Shown piece after piece: positions 21,666-21,708 of a DNA stretch of 21,708 nucleotides. The notes under the pieces were generated by a model, which searched no databases, had not been told where the DNA came from, and worked only from the letters and a program-made list of their open reading frames with translations. Source of the stretch: Anaerolineales bacterium UBA3082 (GTDB lineage: Bacteria > Chloroflexota > Anaerolineae > UBA7937); contig DFBK01000008.1 in NCBI GenBank assembly GCA_002366595.1, positions 27,974 through 49,681 on the forward strand. Direction: 5' to 3'. The position numbers and the translations under genes were made by a program. Numbering within the stretch: position 1 is the first letter of the stretch; each line of letters opens with the position of its first letter.

Positions 21666-21708
21666 CTCGAGGCTGTTGAAAAACACCTCCTCGTTTAGCA
21701 TAGTGGGA

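Noticed and set aside
1..21708. tRNA/rRNA genes and CRISPR arrays
   Set aside because: Looked for cloverleaf-like stretches, conserved rRNA blocks and regularly spaced repeats by eye; none seen. The only repeated units are the short leader repeats near 3612-3671 and 4766-4806.

Overview
The window reads as a chromosomal stretch from an anaerobic or microaerophilic bacterium of moderately high GC. A Chloroflexota-like host is my best guess, from gene content and not from any search: an obg-nadD-DUF6391-holA run, a Rab-like small GTPase with a partner protein, a YfhO-type membrane protein, and a PerR/rubrerythrin/flavodiiron cluster. Most genes use clear GGAGG-type ribosome binding sites, overlapping stop/start codons and GTG or TTG starts. 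The left and right edges cut through the neighbouring context.

Layout. (1) Positions 2-3544, + strand: a MacAB-like ABC export operon (ATPase cut by the window edge, small membrane-anchored DUF5666-like protein, HlyD/MacA adaptor, MacB permease). (2) 3545-4537: an island unlike its surroundings, with a repeat-rich leader, a solitary PD-(D/E)XK nuclease-like gene, and an attC-like integron recombination site that contains its stop codon. (3) 4538-8242, +: a tiny lipoprotein ORF (possibly frameshifted), then obg, nadD, a DUF6391 membrane protein and holA. (4) 8300-10558, - strand: lexA followed by a BstYI/BglII-like type II restriction-modification pair. The pair has its own promoter and a terminator at its far end; lexA has an SOS box inside its promoter spacer. 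(5) 10699-14145, +: UPF0173 metallo-hydrolase with an internal deletion, a tRNA nucleotidyltransferase/poly(A) polymerase-family enzyme, a protein ending in a longin/roadblock-like region, and a Rab-like GTPase, closed by a strong bidirectional terminator. (6) 14205-16565, -: a large YfhO-family membrane protein. (7) 16682-21594, +: PerR-like regulator, rubrerythrin, rubredoxin, flavodiiron protein, FAD/NAD(P) oxidoreductase, a second rubredoxin-like protein and a tandem ferritin-like protein. This is a near-complete NAD(P)H-to-O2/peroxide detoxification chain.

Most novel candidates: the Rab-like GTPase with its longin/roadblock-like partner (12713-14145), which looks like a two-gene switch, and the nuclease/attC-like element (about 3571-4516), which looks like a lone integron-type cassette next to housekeeping genes. 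The restriction-modification pair is a clear family match whose target can be predicted as RGATCY. No tRNA, rRNA or CRISPR array was seen. No gene-free stretch exceeds 300 bases.
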